Positions 1-6,934 of a DNA stretch of 15,654 nucleotides are shown here, in pieces. The stretch lies in contig JAIKWN010000271.1 of assembly GCA_024684665.1 (NCBI GenBank), forward strand, positions 1 to 15,654, in the 5' to 3' direction. Made by a program: the position numbers and the translations under genes. This DNA is from Clostridiales bacterium. GTDB taxonomy: Bacteria; Bacillota_A; Clostridia; Christensenellales; Aristaeellaceae. Numbering within the stretch: position 1 is the first letter of the stretch; each line of letters opens with the position of its first letter. A model generated the notes under the pieces. It was not told the DNA's origin. It did not search any database and saw only the letters and a program-made list of their open reading frames with translations.

Positions 1-266
1 CTCTCTGAAAAACCGAAAAAGTCTCGAGAGTTTTCGGGCTTTTGCGATCTCACTGCCAAAAGTCTCAGAGATTTTTCAGTTGGATTCCTGGTTTTGTCTG
101 CTACAACATTTCCACCTACACACCGACCATTTGTCGCTTACAATGTGGTCAATTTCCTGTTAAGCGCGAAAGTCCTTGCCTTGCCCAATAAGAAAGAGAA
201 CCGACCGGGTCTGGTCGATCCTCTTGCCTATTACCTGAGAAGTACTTGAAACCATGTTGCGATGTG
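1..266. other. Region upstream of intron domain V; no recognised gene
   Basis: This stretch is more AT-rich than the rest of the window. Plus-strand frame 1 is open from the window edge to a TGA at 247-249 (82 codons), but its translation has no maturase, HNH or other motif I recognise. It could be the tail of an intron-encoded protein, another gene, or chance. The first 80 bases hold repeats able to fold: CTGAAAAA (5-12) with TTTTTCAG (72-79), CCGAAAA (13-19) with TTTTCGG (31-37), and a 9-nt direct repeat AAAAGTCTC at 17-25 and 58-66, each copy starting a small hairpin. These may be intron domain structure. I see no promoter or RNA gene here. Confidence 0.3.
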
Positions 267-337
267 GCGCCGTATACCCGACTGGTACGTACGGTGCAAC
301 GGGAGGGGCGAGGGCTAACGCCTTCCCTCTACCCTAT
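267..337 (+). ncRNA. Group II intron catalytic domains V and VI
   Basis: Domain V: GCGCCGTA (267-274) pairs perfectly or by wobble with TACGGTGC (290-297). Above it TACC (275-278) pairs with GGTA (284-287), leaving the classic two-nucleotide CG bulge at 288-289. The sequence closely follows the Lactococcus Ll.LtrB domain V, but the hairpin is 31 nt instead of 34: the upper stem is shorter and the loop is CGACT rather than a GNRA tetraloop. Domain VI: GGG 301-303 with CCC 332-334; A331 bulged; then 304-308 with 326-330, C309 bulged, and 310-315 with 320-325 around the loop TAAC. A331 lies 7 nt from the proposed intron end, as expected for the branch point. Confidence 0.8.
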
Positions 338-354
338 TGTATTCGTTACGAGTT

Positions 355-1314
355 TCATCCGACCAGATGACACGCGCAGAAGTGACCGGGCGCAACTTCC
401 TTCAGGGCCGGGGCGCTTTCGCGGCAGGTCGCCGTCGCCAGGGGGCAGCGGCTGGAGAAAGCGCAGCCCTTCGGTTTGTTGATGGGGCTCGGTACGTCAC
501 CTTCGATGATCTGCCGGGGCTTTGTTTTCTCAATATCGGGATCCGGAACGGGGACTGCGGAGAGAAGGGCACGGGAATAAGGATGCAGGGTGTTACGGTA
601 AAGTTCCGCACTGTCCGCAAGTTCCACTACGCTGCCCAGGTACATGACCGCGATCCGGTCGGAGAGGTAGCGCACGATGTTTAAATCGTGGGCGATAAAA
701 AGATAGGTGAGACTCATCTTCTGCTGCAGCTCGTGAAGCAGATTGATGACCTGCGCCTGGATGGAGACGTCCAGAGCTGAGATAGGCTCGTCGCAGACGA
801 TGAATTCCGGCTCGATGGCGAGGGCCCGTGCGATACCAATGCGCTGCCGCTGCCCGCCGGAAAACTCATGGGGGAAGCGGGAAGCATGCTCCCGGTTGAG
901 ACCCACGATGTCCAAAAGCTCCGCTGCCCGCTTACGCCGCCCGGCATCGTCGTAAAGGCCGTGAATCTGCATGCCTTCCTCGATGATGGAGCTGACCGTC
1001 ATGCGGGGATCTAGGGAGGCGTAGGGATCCTGAAAGATGATCTGTGCTTTCTTTGCAAAAGCCATGCGGGATTTCCGGTCAGCGAGATCCACTTCCTCAC
1101 CGGCGTAGAAGAGCTTCCCCTTTGTGGGACGATAAATACCCATCATGGTGCGGCCAAGAGTGGACTTTCCGCAGCCGGATTCGCCCACAAGGCCCAGGGT
1201 TTCACCCCGGTGAATGGTCAGATTCACGTCTTCCACGGCGTGCAGGATGCGGCCGCCTGAGACTCTGAAATACTTGCTGATGTGCTCTGTGCGGACCAGC
1301 ACTTCGTTTGTCAT
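355..1314 (-). CDS. oppF: Oligopeptide ABC transporter ATP-binding protein, OppF type
   Basis: Second ATPase subunit of the peptide importer; it hydrolyses ATP at the cytoplasmic face together with OppD to drive uptake. The 319 residues are the usual length. Visible motifs: Walker A GESGCGKS at 44-51, Q-loop Q95, signature FSGGQRQR at 151-158, Walker B FIVCDEP at 171-177, H-loop His209, and the C-terminal oligopeptide/dipeptide extension with HPYS at 244-247. The extension has a cysteine pattern C284-x5-C290-x6-C297-x15-C313, like the one that binds a 4Fe-4S cluster in some DppD/OppD proteins. The ATG overlaps the oppD stop in an ATGA, and a G-rich ribosome site (AAAGGGGGGAG) precedes it. Last gene of the operon. 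Assignment to OppF rather than DppF rests on operon order and paralogy with the upstream ATPase. Confidence 0.93.
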   Translation of the reverse strand: MTNEVLVRTEHISKYFRVSGGRILHAVEDVNLTIHRGETLGLVGESGCGKSTLGRTMMGIYRPTKGKLFYAGEEVDLADRKSRMAFAKKAQIIFQDPYASLDPRMTVSSIIEEGMQIHGLYDDAGRRKRAAELLDIVGLNREHASRFPHEFSGGQRQRIGIARALAIEPEFIVCDEPISALDVSIQAQVINLLHELQQKMSLTYLFIAHDLNIVRYLSDRIAVMYLGSVVELADSAELYRNTLHPYSRALLSAVPVPDPDIEKTKPRQIIEGDVPSPINKPKGCAFSSRCPLATATCRESAPALKEVAPGHFCACHLVG

Positions 1315-2324
1315 ACCGGCTCCCCCCTTTCTTCGGTTCCGGGGCAGGAAGGATGCAGCAGCCAGCAGGAAGCGGCATGCCCTTCGGTCTGCAGCGGGAA
1401 GAATGGGGGTTGTTCCTCACGGCAAATCTTCATGCAATGCCGGCAGCGGGCGGCGAATCCGCAGCCCTTAGGGGGATTCAGGAGGTCCGGCGGCGTGCCA
1501 GGGATGCTGATGAGGGGACGGCTCTTGCCGGCGTCCGCCTCAGGAAGACTCCCAAGCAAAGCTTCCGTGTAAGGATGCGTATGCTCGTGGAAAATTTCCT
1601 GGACGGTTCCGGTTTCCACGATTTTGCCGGCGTACATAACGGCGACACGGTCCGCGATACCAGCAACGACACCCAGGTCGTGGGTGATCAGGATAATGGC
1701 GGTGTTCAGACGGTTTTTCATCTCGGAAAGCAGCTGCATGATCTGCGCTTGGATGGTTACGTCCAGAGCAGTCGTGGGTTCGTCCGCGATGAGAAGCTTC
1801 GGGCGGCAGGAGAGCGCCATGGCGATCATGGCCCGCTGGCGCATGCCGCCGGAATACTCGTGGGGATACTGCTTCGCACGCTCTCGGGGATTGGGGATGC
1901 GAACGGCTTCAAGATTCCGTACGGCCTCTTCTTTCGCTTCTCTCCGGGAGATGTTTTTATGCAGCCGGACGGATTCCACTACCTGCCAGCCCACCTGGGT
2001 AGTCGGGTTCATACAGGTCATGGGATCCTGAAAGATCATGGCGACCTCTTTGCCGCGAATCTTCTGCATCTCTTTTTCAGAAGCGGAAACGATATTGTGC
2101 CCTGCCAGGTCGATCTTCCCGCTGACGATGCGGGCCGGGGGCATGGGATTCAGCTTCATGATGGTCTGCGCGGTGACGCTCTTGCCGCAGCCGGATTCGC
2201 CCACCACAGCCAGGACCTCGCCCGCGTCCACATGGAGGGACACACCGCGCACCGCCTGCACTTCGCCTGCGTAGGTGTCGAAGGAGACGTGGAGATCCTC
2301 GACGGTCAGTACTCGTTCTGCCAT
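1311..2324 (-). CDS. oppD: Oligopeptide ABC transporter ATP-binding protein, OppD type
   Basis: First ATPase subunit of the peptide importer. In 337 residues it shows Walker A GESGCGKS at 42-49, Q-loop Q99, signature YSGGMRQR at 157-164, Walker B LLIADEP at 177-183 with catalytic Glu182, and H-loop His215. The C-terminal oligopeptide/dipeptide region has HPYTEALL at 250-257 and the cysteine set C288-x5-C294-x6-C301-x18-C320, plus an extra C297. YSGGMRQR is the signature variant usual in OppD/DppD, while the downstream ATPase has FSGGQRQR as in OppF/DppF. The start is supported by GGAGGT six bases upstream, placed over the end of oppC, whose TAA stop lies only three bases before this ATG. Translation is probably coupled to oppC. 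Confidence 0.94.
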   Translation of the reverse strand: MAERVLTVEDLHVSFDTYAGEVQAVRGVSLHVDAGEVLAVVGESGCGKSVTAQTIMKLNPMPPARIVSGKIDLAGHNIVSASEKEMQKIRGKEVAMIFQDPMTCMNPTTQVGWQVVESVRLHKNISRREAKEEAVRNLEAVRIPNPRERAKQYPHEYSGGMRQRAMIAMALSCRPKLLIADEPTTALDVTIQAQIMQLLSEMKNRLNTAIILITHDLGVVAGIADRVAVMYAGKIVETGTVQEIFHEHTHPYTEALLGSLPEADAGKSRPLISIPGTPPDLLNPPKGCGFAARCRHCMKICREEQPPFFPLQTEGHAASCWLLHPSCPGTEERGEPV

Positions 2325-2327
2325 ACA

Positions 2328-3281
2328 TTACCTCCGGAGCTTTGGGTCAAAGGCGTCACGCAGCCCGTCGCCGAACATGTTGAAGGCGAGCATCGTCAGG
2401 CTGATGCAGATCGCAGGGATGATGAGCTGGGATGGATACATGCGGAACTTCTCGATGCCCTCCTGGGCGAGGCTTCCCCAGGAACACATGGGCACCGGAA
2501 TACCGAGCCCCAGATAGCTGAGATAGGCTTCCGAGAAGATGGCTGCCGGAATGGCCAGGGTCACCCTGACAATGACGACGGAAAGGGTATTAGGTAAGAG
2601 ATGCCGGGCGATGACCCTTCCGGGCGAGGCGCCCATGGCTTCCGCTGCGGCAACGAATTCCTGCTGCTTAAGGGCGACTACCTGCCCGCGAACGAGGCGC
2701 GCCATGGGGATCCATCCCACGAGGGAATAGGCGATGATGATGGTGATCATACCCGGTTCCATCACCATCATCAGCAGGATGACGATGATGAGGTAGGGAA
2801 TGCCGTTGATGATCTCAAGGAGACGCATCATGATGATATCCACGGTGCCGCCGAAGTAACCGGAGATACCACCGTACACGCTGCCCAGGATGAGGTCGAT
2901 AACGGCGGACACCACGGCGATGGTGAGACTGATGCGCCCGCCCATCCACACGCGGGTCCAAATGTCCCGGCCAAGCATATCGGTCCCGAAGATATGCTTA
3001 TGGCCGAAGCCTGGGGCGTCCTCCTGATCGCAGACCGTGCCCATAGGAGCGTTTACGTGGTTGTAATGCTGTTCCCTGTAATCGAAGGAAGCCAGCATGG
3101 GCGCGAAAACGGAGAATGCCGTCAGCACCAGGATGATGATAAGGCAGACGAAAGCCACGCGGTTTTTGACGAGACGGCGTATTGCGTCTTGCCAGAAGGT
3201 GAGGCTGGGTCTTGTAATGGCTTCGCGGTCGCTGGCGTTTTCTCCGACCCAGGCAAAGCGGGATCTGTCGATCGTTTCCAT
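2328..3281 (-). CDS. oppC: Oligopeptide ABC transporter permease, OppC type
   Basis: Inner-membrane permease that pairs with OppB to form the peptide channel. The 317 residues start with a cytoplasmic N-terminal segment typical of OppC/DppC, then a first membrane helix at about 43-62. A long extracytoplasmic loop follows, ending with FGTDMLGRDIWTR (98-110), and then five further helices. The EAA coupling loop that contacts the ATPases is at about 208-231 and contains EFVAAAEAMGASP. The C-terminus GDGLRDAFDPKLR is typical of the family. GGAGGG lies upstream of the ATG, within the end of oppB, whose stop is one base before this start. Confidence 0.95.
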   Translation of the reverse strand: METIDRSRFAWVGENASDREAITRPSLTFWQDAIRRLVKNRVAFVCLIIILVLTAFSVFAPMLASFDYREQHYNHVNAPMGTVCDQEDAPGFGHKHIFGTDMLGRDIWTRVWMGGRISLTIAVVSAVIDLILGSVYGGISGYFGGTVDIIMMRLLEIINGIPYLIIVILLMMVMEPGMITIIIAYSLVGWIPMARLVRGQVVALKQQEFVAAAEAMGASPGRVIARHLLPNTLSVVIVRVTLAIPAAIFSEAYLSYLGLGIPVPMCSWGSLAQEGIEKFRMYPSQLIIPAICISLTMLAFNMFGDGLRDAFDPKLRR

Positions 3282-3282
3282 C

Positions 3283-4218
3283 TTATCCCTCCAGTTTCAC
3301 GCGCGGGTCGATGAAGCCGTACAGCAGGTCGACTACGAGAGTGCAGAGGATCAGCAGCCCGCCATAGAAGACAACCGTGCCGGAAATCATGGTGTAGTCG
3401 AGATCCTTGATACTGGTGACGAAATACTTGCCGAGCCCAGGGATGTTGAAAATGCTTTCAATGACAAAGGTTCCGGTCAGAACGGAGGCCACCGTCGGCC
3501 CCATGATGGTGATGACTGGCATGATGGCGTTGCGCAGCGCGTGCCGCCGTAGGATCTGCCCCTGCGAGAGACCCTTCGATTTCGCGGTTTTAATGTAGTC
3601 GGATGAGAGCACGTCCAGCATGGAGGTGCGCATGAGGCGGGAGACCGTCGCTAGGGAACCAAGCCCCAGCGCAAAAGCAGGCAGTAGCGTATGCTGAATC
3701 GTGCCCCAGCCCTGCACAGGGAAAAGGGTGATGTGGAAAGCCCTGCGCAGCTGCAGCGCCAGGAAATACTGCAGGAGTGCGCCCAGAATAAAGCTCGGTA
3801 CGGAAACACCGATCATGGCAACAAACATGGAGAAACTGTCCGTGAAGCCGCCGCGTTTCACCGCTGCCACCGCGCCAAGAAGCACGCCAGCGATGAAGGC
3901 GAAGATGAGTGCGCGGATGCCGAGATCAGCGGAAACGAGAAAGCTTTCCGTAATGATGCTACGCACGTCCCGGTTGTACACGATGGAGATGCCGAGATCG
4001 CCCCGCAGGCAGTTTCCCATGTAGGTGAGGTACTGAATGAAGACCGGTTTGTCCAGCCCGTATTTTGCCTTCATGTTGGCCAGAATCGCGGGGCTGACAG
4101 TTTTATCCCCTAAGAAAGGATCTCCCGGTAGCATACGCATCATGAAAAACGTCAGAGAAATGAGAACGAACAGCGTGAGAACCGCGTAGGCGACGCGCTT
4201 TGTGATGTAACGGGCCAA
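3283..4218 (-). CDS. oppB: Oligopeptide ABC transporter permease, OppB type (TTG start)
   Basis: Inner-membrane permease, partner of OppC. The 311 residues begin with the family-typical MARYITKR and a first helix at about 9-28, followed by the RMLPGDPF motif (28-35) common to OppB/DppB proteins. The EAA loop is at about 207-230 (DYIKTAKSKGLS then RHALRNA). The C-terminus DLLYGFIDPRVKLEG is standard. The start codon is TTG, not ATG: the methionine is inferred from homology and from a near-perfect ribosome site, AAAAGGAGG, at 4226-4234, seven bases upstream. A TTG start after a 147-nt gap with hairpins may keep permease synthesis lower than binding-protein synthesis. Confidence 0.94.
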   Translation of the reverse strand: MARYITKRVAYAVLTLFVLISLTFFMMRMLPGDPFLGDKTVSPAILANMKAKYGLDKPVFIQYLTYMGNCLRGDLGISIVYNRDVRSIITESFLVSADLGIRALIFAFIAGVLLGAVAAVKRGGFTDSFSMFVAMIGVSVPSFILGALLQYFLALQLRRAFHITLFPVQGWGTIQHTLLPAFALGLGSLATVSRLMRTSMLDVLSSDYIKTAKSKGLSQGQILRRHALRNAIMPVITIMGPTVASVLTGTFVIESIFNIPGLGKYFVTSIKDLDYTMISGTVVFYGGLLILCTLVVDLLYGFIDPRVKLEG

Positions 4219-4225
4219 AGCGTTT

Positions 4226-4234
4226 CCTCCTTTT
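4226..4234 (-). promoter_or_regulatory. Ribosome binding site that fixes the TTG start of oppB
   Basis: On the minus strand the sequence reads AAAAGGAGG, then seven bases, then TTG at 4218-4216. It is a near-perfect anti-16S match at ideal distance and decides this non-ATG start; no in-frame ATG with comparable context is nearby. Confidence 0.85.
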
Positions 4235-4253
4235 CGTGTAATATGGATTCGGG

Positions 4254-4299
4254 CCTCATTCGCTCCGGCTCCGCATGGACGGGGGCAGAGCGAATGAGG
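4254..4299 (-). repeat. Long intercistronic hairpin between oppA and oppB
   Basis: CCTCATTCGCTC (4254-4265) and GAGCGAATGAGG (4288-4299) form a perfect 12-bp stem. The 22-nt loop can fold further by pairing GCTCCG (4268-4273) with CGGGGGC (4280-4286). On the minus-strand transcript no U-tract follows, so this looks more like an mRNA-stabilising or processing structure than an intrinsic terminator. It lies within the oppA-oppB gap, just before the oppB ribosome site. Confidence 0.7.
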
Positions 4300-4312
4300 T
4301 CTGTTTTCGAAA

Positions 4313-4344
4313 GGAGAGCGGCACGGAAAACCGCGCCGCTCTCC
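4313..4344 (-). terminator. Strong hairpin just downstream of oppA, probable partial terminator
   Basis: GGAGAGCGGC (4313-4322) pairs with GCCGCTCTCC (4335-4344). After a one-by-one mismatch, three more pairs close a four-base loop. It starts 21 bases after the oppA stop codon on the minus strand and is followed by only a short TTTCG run. A weak U-tract suggests incomplete termination, which would leave more binding-protein mRNA than downstream mRNA, a common arrangement in ABC importer operons. Efficiency cannot be judged from sequence. Confidence 0.6.
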
Positions 4345-4365
4345 GGACGGTACATGGAAAGAAGA

Positions 4366-6081
4366 TTACTTGGCCAACTTCGTATAGATGAAGTTCATGG
4401 CCTGGAAGGGCAGGCGGCCGAAGCCCTCCAGAAGCTTGTCGCTCACGACATAGTCCTCGTACTGCCAGAAGATCGGGATGACGGGCTGATCTTCTAGGAT
4501 GATGGATTCTGCCTGGATGAAATACTTCTCGCGAGCAGCCATGTCCGTTTCCTGACGGGCGGCGTCGATGAGGGCGTCATACTCAGGATTGTTGTAGCCG
4601 GGATGGTTGTTGCCGACGGTGCTGTAGAAGAGTTCAAGGTCGGTCATGGGATCGTTGTAGTCCGGGCCCCAGCCACCGAAGAACAGATCGTACTGTTTCG
4701 CCTTCCGGCGGGCGCGGCACTCGGTGATGGAAAGCACTTCGATCTTAAGCTCGATGCCGAGGGCCTTGCGGACCTGCTCCTGCACCACTTCGGAAACGCG
4801 CTTCACCTGCGTGTTGTCGTTGGTCATGAGGGTAACGTCGATCTGAGAAACATCGGTATAGCCCAGCTCTTCGAGGGCGGCGGGCAGATAGCTCTGCGCA
4901 AGCTCGACGTCCGCATGGGGATTGTACAGGCCGTTTCCGCTGTTGGCAGCGACAACCGCCTCGCCGAAGGTCGGCGTGCTCACACCGTTGATGCCGAAGG
5001 TGAAACAGGGGGAGACGAGGTTGCTGTTCTGATAGACGACGTCAATGATCTGCTGACGATCGAGCGCGGCGGAAATCGCCTTGCGCAGGCTCTTCGAGCG
5101 GATGTCACCGTAATCGGTGGTGTTCGCCCAGAAGATGTAAGAGTATCCGCTGGGATAGGAGATGGCCTTATAGCCGTCGGCCTCGAGGAGGGCGCGCTGT
5201 TCGCCGGTGATGTCGGTCTCGTCCAGTTCGCCCGCCATAAACGCGTTCAGGCAGGTGTCGGAATCCGTATACTTGACGAAGTTGATCTTTTCTACTTCGA
5301 CCTGATCCGCGTTCCACCATGCGCTGTTCTTCTCTACGGTGATGCGGTTCTCAAGAACCCACTCGGTCATGTAGAAGGGGCCGTTGTAGAGCAGGGTCTC
5401 CGGGGAGGTGCCGTAATTCTCGGCGCCGACCTCGGTGTAGAAAGGCTCATAGATGGGCGCCATTACCTCGAATTTCACGTAATCGAGGAAGTACGGCAGG
5501 TAGTTCTCAAGCTCGCAGACCAGGGTCAGATCGTCTTCCGCGCGGATGGCGATATCGTCCATCGTCACCTCGGTGAGACCGGTCTTATCCTCGGCGTTCA
5601 CGTAGTCGATGTACGCCTTGCCGTTCTTGAAGGCTTCGCCGTAGTATCCGTATTCCGCGGCGTTCATAGGGTTCAGCAGCTCGCGCCAGCCGAACACGAA
5701 GTCGTTCGCGGTCACGTCGGCAACGACCTCGCCCTTGGAATTGACCCACTTCTGGCCGGGGCGCAGGTGGAAGGTCCAGGTCTTGCCGTCTTCGGAAACT
5801 TCCCAGCTCTCCGCAGCGCCGGGGATGACGCTGTTGTCTTCCGGGCTCACTTTTACCAGGTTGTCAAAGATGTGGCGGTCAATGGAAAACTCGTTGGAAT
5901 AGGTCTGCAGGATGGGATTCATCTTGCTCATGGTGGTGATGCGCAGGGTGATTGCGTTCTTCTCCGCGGTACCGGTATACAGGCCCTGCCCGGCATTCGG
6001 GTTCACCTCGGCCATCGAGGAGACAGAAAGCGCCAGCAGCAGCACGGCAGCCAGCAATCCCGCAAACAGACGGTTCTTCAT
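4366..6081 (-). CDS. oppA: Peptide ABC transporter substrate-binding protein, OppA family
   Basis: Extracytoplasmic receptor (solute-binding protein family 5) that captures oligopeptides and delivers them to OppBC. In 571 residues there is a signal peptide: MKNR, a hydrophobic stretch at about 5-20, then SSMAEV, with probable signal peptidase I cleavage after Ala24. Family landmarks include the SWEVSEDGKTWTFHLRPG segment near 90-107, ALDRQQI in the middle, and GGWGPDYNDPMTDLE near the C-terminus. No cysteine follows the hydrophobic stretch, so there is no lipobox; most Gram-positive OppA proteins are lipoproteins. The start is firm: TAAGGAGG lies seven bases upstream (6089-6096), and its TAA is an in-frame stop. 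First gene of the operon. The exact substrate is not determined by the sequence. Confidence 0.94.
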   Translation of the reverse strand: MKNRLFAGLLAAVLLLALSVSSMAEVNPNAGQGLYTGTAEKNAITLRITTMSKMNPILQTYSNEFSIDRHIFDNLVKVSPEDNSVIPGAAESWEVSEDGKTWTFHLRPGQKWVNSKGEVVADVTANDFVFGWRELLNPMNAAEYGYYGEAFKNGKAYIDYVNAEDKTGLTEVTMDDIAIRAEDDLTLVCELENYLPYFLDYVKFEVMAPIYEPFYTEVGAENYGTSPETLLYNGPFYMTEWVLENRITVEKNSAWWNADQVEVEKINFVKYTDSDTCLNAFMAGELDETDITGEQRALLEADGYKAISYPSGYSYIFWANTTDYGDIRSKSLRKAISAALDRQQIIDVVYQNSNLVSPCFTFGINGVSTPTFGEAVVAANSGNGLYNPHADVELAQSYLPAALEELGYTDVSQIDVTLMTNDNTQVKRVSEVVQEQVRKALGIELKIEVLSITECRARRKAKQYDLFFGGWGPDYNDPMTDLELFYSTVGNNHPGYNNPEYDALIDAARQETDMAAREKYFIQAESIILEDQPVIPIFWQYEDYVVSDKLLEGFGRLPFQAMNFIYTKLAK

Positions 6082-6148
6082 GAAAGTTCCTCCTTATGAA
6101 TGGTTCTGCCCCGAGTTTTCCGGAGCAGGCTTCCTTCCGGCGGAGCGC

Positions 6149-6177
6149 TTGCACTGACGCCGGACGAATGCTATAAT
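6149..6177 (+). promoter_or_regulatory. Sigma-A promoter for the plus-strand gene block
   Basis: The -35 TTGCAC (6149-6154) and the perfect -10 TATAAT (6172-6177) are 17 bases apart, with TG one base upstream of the -10 (extended -10). The start should be near 6184, about 110 nt before the gene at 6296. The start point falls inside the -10 of the opposing opp promoter. Sequence from 6210 to 6295 is AT-rich and holds no gene. Confidence 0.75.
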
Positions 6178-6180
6178 GGA

Positions 6181-6209
6181 ACTATATCACAGATGAAAGC
6201 GATTTGCAA
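6181..6209 (-). promoter_or_regulatory. Sigma-A promoter of the opp operon
   Basis: On the minus strand the -35 is TTGCAA (6204-6209) and the -10 is TATAGT (6181-6186), separated by exactly 17 bases. Transcription should start near 6174, giving a leader of about 90 nt before oppA. It overlaps the plus-strand promoter at 6149-6177. Confidence 0.75.
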
Positions 6210-6295
6210 ATGTTTTTCAAAAAAGATTCATTTTGAAGCCTCAAAGTTTTTCTGGAGTGCCTGATTTGCATATCACGAAGAAAGAATAACCGAAA

Positions 6296-6934
6296 ATGAA
6301 TGGCAAACTAATAGCTGACGGATTTGATTCCTGCCTTCAGAGCGAAGGAAACGGATTGCACCGGCTCTGCTTTCTTCTGGTGAGGGATCCCAGGGAGGCG
6401 GAAGAAGTGGCTTTTCAGGCCCTTCTGCGCCTTGCCGCCCGGAAGGAAAACGACCCCCGGGACGACAGAACATTGCTCTACAGCGCTGCCCTGCGCCTTT
6501 CTTCGGACTGGTTTGGGAGAAAACTGCGGAAGGCACCCCGGGAAGATGCCCTCCGGGATACCGCCTATTATCCGCTTGATAATGCGATGCTTTCACTCTT
6601 GAGGCGGCCGTTTCCCACAAGGGCAGCTGCGGGACTCTCAGCTGCCGGTTTTTCGGAGGAGGAGATCCGGAAGCTCGCCGGGAGCAGGACTGCGCAGGCG
6701 CTTGCAAGTATCCCGGAGGAGGAAATGGAAACCGCACGGAAGGCTTTCCCATGGGAGGACAGGATACCGCTCCTTTCCGACAGGGTGTACGACCGCTTTT
6801 CGGAGCGCAGTGTCCCGGTGGAAAACGCGATTCATGAGGCGCGCATCCGTTTTGACAGGCTTTCTCCCATTCTCGCGGTACTTGTCCTTCTCTTTTTCTT
6901 CTTCTGCGTCTGGTTTGCGGGGCGGAATGGATAG
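6296..6934 (+). CDS. Membrane-tethered ECF-sigma-like protein
   Basis: Unnamed 212-residue protein. Residues 21-75 resemble ECF sigma region 2: LHRLCFLLVRDPREAEEVAFQ corresponds to the core-binding helix and the following residues to the -10-recognition helix. Residues 95-140 resemble a degraded region 4: PFPTRAAAGLSAAGFSEEEI matches its first helices, but the recognition helix (SRTAQALASIP) has lost most of its basic, DNA-contacting residues. After a charged linker, residues 191-207 form one clear C-terminal transmembrane helix, with only GRNG after it. The sigma-like part would therefore be cytoplasmic and anchored. It has no strong ribosome site: the bases before the ATG are A-rich. It is followed after 60 nt by the DnaD-like gene. 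It could be a sequestered sigma factor or a former sigma factor with another role; the fold call is by eye. Confidence 0.6.
   Translation: MNGKLIADGFDSCLQSEGNGLHRLCFLLVRDPREAEEVAFQALLRLAARKENDPRDDRTLLYSAALRLSSDWFGRKLRKAPREDALRDTAYYPLDNAMLSLLRRPFPTRAAAGLSAAGFSEEEIRKLAGSRTAQALASIPEEEMETARKAFPWEDRIPLLSDRVYDRFSERSVPVENAIHEARIRFDRLSPILAVLVLLFFFFCVWFAGRNG

Larger units (their letters stand above)
1..337 (+). mobile_element. Group II intron, 3' part (5' part lies outside the window)
   Basis: A self-splicing, retromobile group II intron is inferred from its diagnostic 3' end: a domain V hairpin at 267-297 followed at once by a domain VI hairpin at 301-334 with a bulged adenine at 331. The predicted 3' splice site is after CTAT at 337, which gives the usual terminal A-pyrimidine. 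The 3' exon then starts TGTATTCG. The left boundary and most of the catalytic RNA, and any reverse transcriptase/maturase, would lie before position 1. The intron is on the plus strand, convergent with the opp operon, so an opp transcript carries only its antisense and cannot splice it. Whether the copy is complete or active cannot be judged here. That positions 1-266 also belong to it is inference from contiguity. Confidence 0.72.

Noticed and set aside
246..684. Two small plus-strand frames across the intron end and the oppF 3' end
   Set aside because: One starts within the intron catalytic domains and both run over oppF; composition is that of shadow frames.
1308..2597. 429-codon plus-strand open frame across oppD and oppC
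   Set aside because: It lies wholly opposite two well-supported genes with intact ATPase and permease motifs, and is low-complexity His/Gly/Asp-rich.
2740..2850. GATGAT/CATCAT-rich stretch resembling a tandem repeat
   Set aside because: It encodes hydrophobic Ile/Met-rich membrane helices of OppC; the apparent repeat follows from codon use.
4603..6099. 498-codon plus-strand open frame opposite oppA
   Set aside because: It is a mirror of oppA, whose GC-rich third positions keep the antisense frame open. Its translation has no family motif and no ribosome site fits.
6205..6260. Possible CodY-like operator (TTTTTCAAAAAAG and TTTTTCTGGAG)
   Set aside because: By hand alignment they have five or more mismatches to the 15-base consensus; in AT-rich DNA this is not enough.
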